Below are positions 60,518 to 64,000 of a stretch of DNA of 64,000 nucleotides, one piece after another. Source of the DNA: Stercorarius parasiticus (Eukaryota > Chordata > Aves > Charadriiformes > Stercorariidae); the NCBI GenBank assembly GCA_013396915.1, contig VWZL01002062.1, forward strand, positions 481,627-545,626, written 5' to 3'. A program made the translations under genes and the position numbers. Positions within the stretch are counted from its first letter, which is position 1; each line of letters starts with the position of its first letter. The notes under the pieces are model-generated. The model had not been told where the DNA came from and searched no databases. It saw only the letters and a program-made list of their open reading frames with translations.

Positions 60518-62931
60518 AAGAGTCACAGCTTCAGTCACCTTCAGAATTTCTCTGCTATGCTGGAGAAAAAATTCAAATCTAGGCTGGGTTTCCAGTTCAG
60601 CATCAGAAGAGGGCTTAATGCTTTGATTTTAAACTTCGTAGACTTCTGCTTTCCAGAACCCTGACTTGCTGAACTCGGTCCATAAAAAGAAGCTTAAACA
60701 AAAAGGCAACACACTCAGTTCTATAATTCACAAGTCCTGCATAAACCTCTGCTTACAGGATGCCTGGAACAAAGAAAAGGTTACACATTATTATGTCACA
60801 TCCTTCAACTTTTTCCAGTTGCCACCCAGTTCCTAAAAAGGAAATTCAGAGACTCCTCAGTACTGATATGCTTCATTCAGCTTTGCTTCCTGTGCATTTC
60901 CTCCCCCTCCACAGTTTTGCAAATCTATACAAAGAAAATGGTTTCTTATTGTGATTTTATTTCTTATGCAGCCAGCAACAACACTGAGCAGATGAATCTG
61001 ACATGTTGACAAAAGATAAAATAAAAGCCTAAAAAATGACCCTACCTATTTAGCTCAACCTCAGTTCCCCACAGAACATATTTGTCGATTGCTTTATAAA
61101 CTCTTACTACCATGTTGGTAAGTCTGTTTGTCACTCAAGCTCAGGTAAATGGAGCTCCAGGGCAATGGCATCTTCCATTCAGTTTAAATGTTCCCTGGTT
61201 CTAATTTCATCCTCTAAATCACAGACTTCAGGACTTAACAAAATACATAATTAAAGAGCAGCAAGAACTGCTCCTTTAGCTGAGAGCTACAAGGTCTCAC
61301 TTGGCTAGAGAGTCTCTGGAAGCAGGCACAGTACCTATGGCAACCAGTGTAAAAGCACAAGCCCACTGCAGTTACCCTAACAGACTTCAAACCCCTTCTG
61401 TAAGCAAAGAAAAGTGTCACTTATTGTTAAAATCTTCCTTTCAAAGAAGCCCAAGACACCCCGCTGACAGGCTGAACCATGCATACTTTAATCTTTATGA
61501 AGCAGAAGAAATACTGTAGCTGTTTCCTAAGTGGGAAAACAACTGTGCTGGGAAGAAGAGGGAAGCTGGTGGGGTGTGTGACGTGGAAAGGACATTACCT
61601 TCTCTTCAGAGAGTCTTAGGAGAAGCGCATCAGCCCCATGTCTATAATACACGCAGCACTAATTACCTACCGTCGGCCTACACAGGCTAGTAGTAAACAG
61701 ACTTAGAGTTTCTTTGCTATAGGCTATTTCTTCGCTAACAAAAAGGGTGTGTTTTGACCACAATAAAAAATATTTTAAAAGAATTAATGCATGTTGTAAC
61801 AGGGCAGATGAGGCACTGTGGCTTCACCACCAGCTAAAGTCAGATAGCCAGTGGCATGGAGTTCATATCCTCCAGCCACTTCATAGCAAAATACAAGCCT
61901 CATTTTAAAAGCTTGAGTATAGATAAAAGCGTTAAGTTAGAGAGTAAAGCAATACTCCTGCTAATAAAGAACACACTTAAATTTATATGCCATCCTCCTC
62001 CTTGAAAGGTTCCAGACCACTGGACACATACAGTATTGTTAGAAGGAGCTATGCAAAGCCTCTGTTGATATACATACTCGTGGGCCAAAATAAAGTTCCA
62101 CACGGAAGTAGAAAGTAATTATGATATTTTGCATAGTTTAGATTTGGCATGAGTTGCAGAACAGAACTTACTTCTCTCCTTGTTCACCTTGTTTCTCTTC
62201 TGCAATACAATCTAGTTCTCTATTTTATTTCACTTTAAGAGACCAGCTGTCATGCTATCACAGCCACCGTGTATCTGTGTGTGTCTGATCAATCGTAAGA
62301 CTGCTACTGACCCCTTACACACCAGCCTTCAGAAAGAATAGACAGAATATGCACAAGTTCCCTCAGGAAGCAGAAACCCTAATAAGATCACTTCTTTCTT
62401 GGTTTTATTTGGGTGATCAAATCCCCAGCACACTTGCAGTCACCAGTTCAGAGATGTCCCCCCAACTAGGAGGGCATATTCAGAAGTCTCTAGTAAACAG
62501 CTTGCTGGGCACATCCAGAGCACCAAAGGTCAGGCCACCACATCATGCCCAGAGCCTCAACCACGACTACCCTGATTTCAAAGGCTTGACAAGGGAGGAT
62601 GGCCGTTGCCTTGTGCCTCGGGAGAGCGGAGCGGTGCAGACGGCGGACTCCCAGCAGCTGCTCTGAGCTGGGAGCAGGGAGAAGCAAGTTCTGCGCGACC
62701 TGCCGGAGATCGGGACAAAGCCTCAGTAGGACATACCAAACACCCAGTGCTTATGCAAAGGCTTCTGAATTTTTATTTACTTTTTTTGGAAGGAAAATAA
62801 TACACATCCTACCTCGCCCCCCCCTCCCCCATCCTCCCACAGTACTGCCAGGAAATCTCTGTATAAAGAGAAGCACAAGAGATTACTAACTGTATTGGCC
62901 AAGTTGTTGATCACTTGTCACTTTTCAAATT

Positions 62932-62956
62932 AAAATAAATAAATAAATAAATAAAA
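62932..62956. repeat. (AAAT)n microsatellite
   Basis: About six tandem AAAT units with clean periodicity. Confidence 0.93.
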
Positions 62957-63070
62957 GGTTACATGATGTTCTTTCTAGGTATTATTATCAAAATCATGGC
63001 AACAGGCAGCAGCGGTGTTGTAGGCCAGAGCACCATGGTACGACCCTCTTTTCCTTCCAGAGGCAGCATG

Positions 63071-63086
63071 TATCTATCTATCTATC
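63071..63086. repeat. (TATC)n microsatellite
   Basis: Four tandem TATC units, beginning after GCATG. Confidence 0.9.
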
Positions 63087-64000
63087 CATGCATATGTTGG
63101 GGAACAAAGAGGTGCTGTATCTGCTAGCATCAGTCAGTGCAGCCGGCTTTTATCGGAGGGAAGATGTATTTTTGCACTGTTTGCCACCCAGGCTCTGTAA
63201 CACCAGAAGATCACATACAGTACAGCTCTGCCAGTAAAGCAAAGTTTGTGCCGTGGACTCGGTGTGCGTTTCCAGCACGTTACCGCTGTATCAGCGAAGT
63301 GGTTTTAGTGCAGATCTGCAAATGCTAGCAGTTCTCTAGTGAGTGAAAGATCCTCTCACACTGCCAAAATAATAGCAGGTCACAAGTTTCCTCATGAACA
63401 AAAGCTGCTTGTATTCAGTATTTTCTCCCCAATCTGCCACTTTTATTTCCCTCCCCCCTTTTTATTTTTATAATCGACTACAGAATGTTCCCACTCAAGT
63501 GGCTCTAAGCCTTGGTATTTATTACAGCAGCAACCAGAGTTCCCAGGTTGATGGCAACCAAAAAAGTACAAATATCTATCTGTCAAGGAGAGAACATGTG
63601 ACATCCTGCAATGCACAGGAAGTTGTTCCTTGTGTTAATGATGTCAGGTCTTTACAGTAGATTAACAAGATGGAATCGAAACAAGTATAGAAACAATGCC
63701 ACACACATTATTTCAATCTTTTATGTTTCCATCTTTACATCAAGTAGTTTTTTCCAGATTTTCTTCTGAAACAATCAGAAGCAGCAGCTTTAGAATCCGG
63801 AATCCACCTGTACAGGCCCTTCAGCCATCGTCAAACAGCTTTTACAGAAAACGTGCAATGGAGAGTCACCTGCTACTTCCACTTCATTCTCAGCAGGAAC
63901 AAAAACCACGCAGCAGAATAGGAGAGGCTTAATTCCACGGAAGCCACTTTTCAATTAAGCCCTAAACCTGCTTAAAAATCAAGAATTTCTTATCTTGATG

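Larger units (their letters stand above)
58713..64000 (-). other. PPM1F: PPM1F 5' intron or upstream region
   Basis: No PPM1F N-terminal coding exon was found by eye on the minus strand. A small CpG-containing patch at about 62590-62730 is the only promoter-like composition here. The rest is AT-rich with simple repeats near 62.9 and 63.07 kb and a perfect palindrome at 60.5 kb. Whether this is intron or upstream flank is unresolved. Confidence 0.6.

Noticed and set aside
63770..63950. Minus-strand stretch with a protein-like open frame (NEVEVAGDSPLHVFC), considered as the missing PPM1F N-terminal exon
   Set aside because: It does not match the expected PPM1F N-terminal sequence, and a stop codon ends it without a usable donor.

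Overview
The window is vertebrate nuclear DNA and most likely avian. It has large introns bounded by GT-AG signals, a single ordinary CR1 LINE, one old CR1/L3-like relic, few other repeats and a CpG island. The gene order MAPK1 then PPM1F, both on the minus strand, matches the known order at human 22q11.2 and its avian counterpart. The species cannot be named from this sequence alone.

Layout, low to high coordinate. Positions 1-22,670 lie in MAPK1 (ERK2), minus strand. Exon 3 (3324-3513) and exon 2 (5218-5400) are intact and have the family's canonical sizes. Exon 1 is not visible; it most likely sits in the 369-base assembly gap (22302-22670) inside a CpG island. Exons 4 onward lie below position 1. 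Intron 2 carries a textbook U12-type (minor spliceosome) donor. Positions 22,671-49,067 are intergenic, about 26 kb with no gene I recognise. They hold the MAPK1 promoter side of the CpG island, several GC-rich islets, AT-rich stretches that look like conserved enhancers, one possible plus-strand terminal exon (26,410 to about 26,540), a 34-bp tandem duplication and a perfect 17-bp-arm hairpin. Positions 49,068-58,712 carry six coding exons of PPM1F (POPX2), minus strand, giving about 373 residues including the whole PP2C phosphatase domain. The N-terminal exon or exons were not found and probably lie above the window. Positions 58,713-64,000 are 5' intron or upstream sequence of PPM1F.

Both proteins act in kinase signalling. 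MAPK1 is the terminal kinase of the RAF-MEK-ERK cascade, and PPM1F is a Ser/Thr phosphatase acting on PAK and CaMKII. The two are transcribed head to tail and nothing in the sequence suggests they share a promoter.

I found no clearly new biological system. The strongest unexplained signals are a 234-bp segment present twice, with one mismatch, in one PPM1F intron, and the possible plus-strand terminal exon at 26.4 kb. Coordinates of exons were read by eye from splice signals and reading phase.
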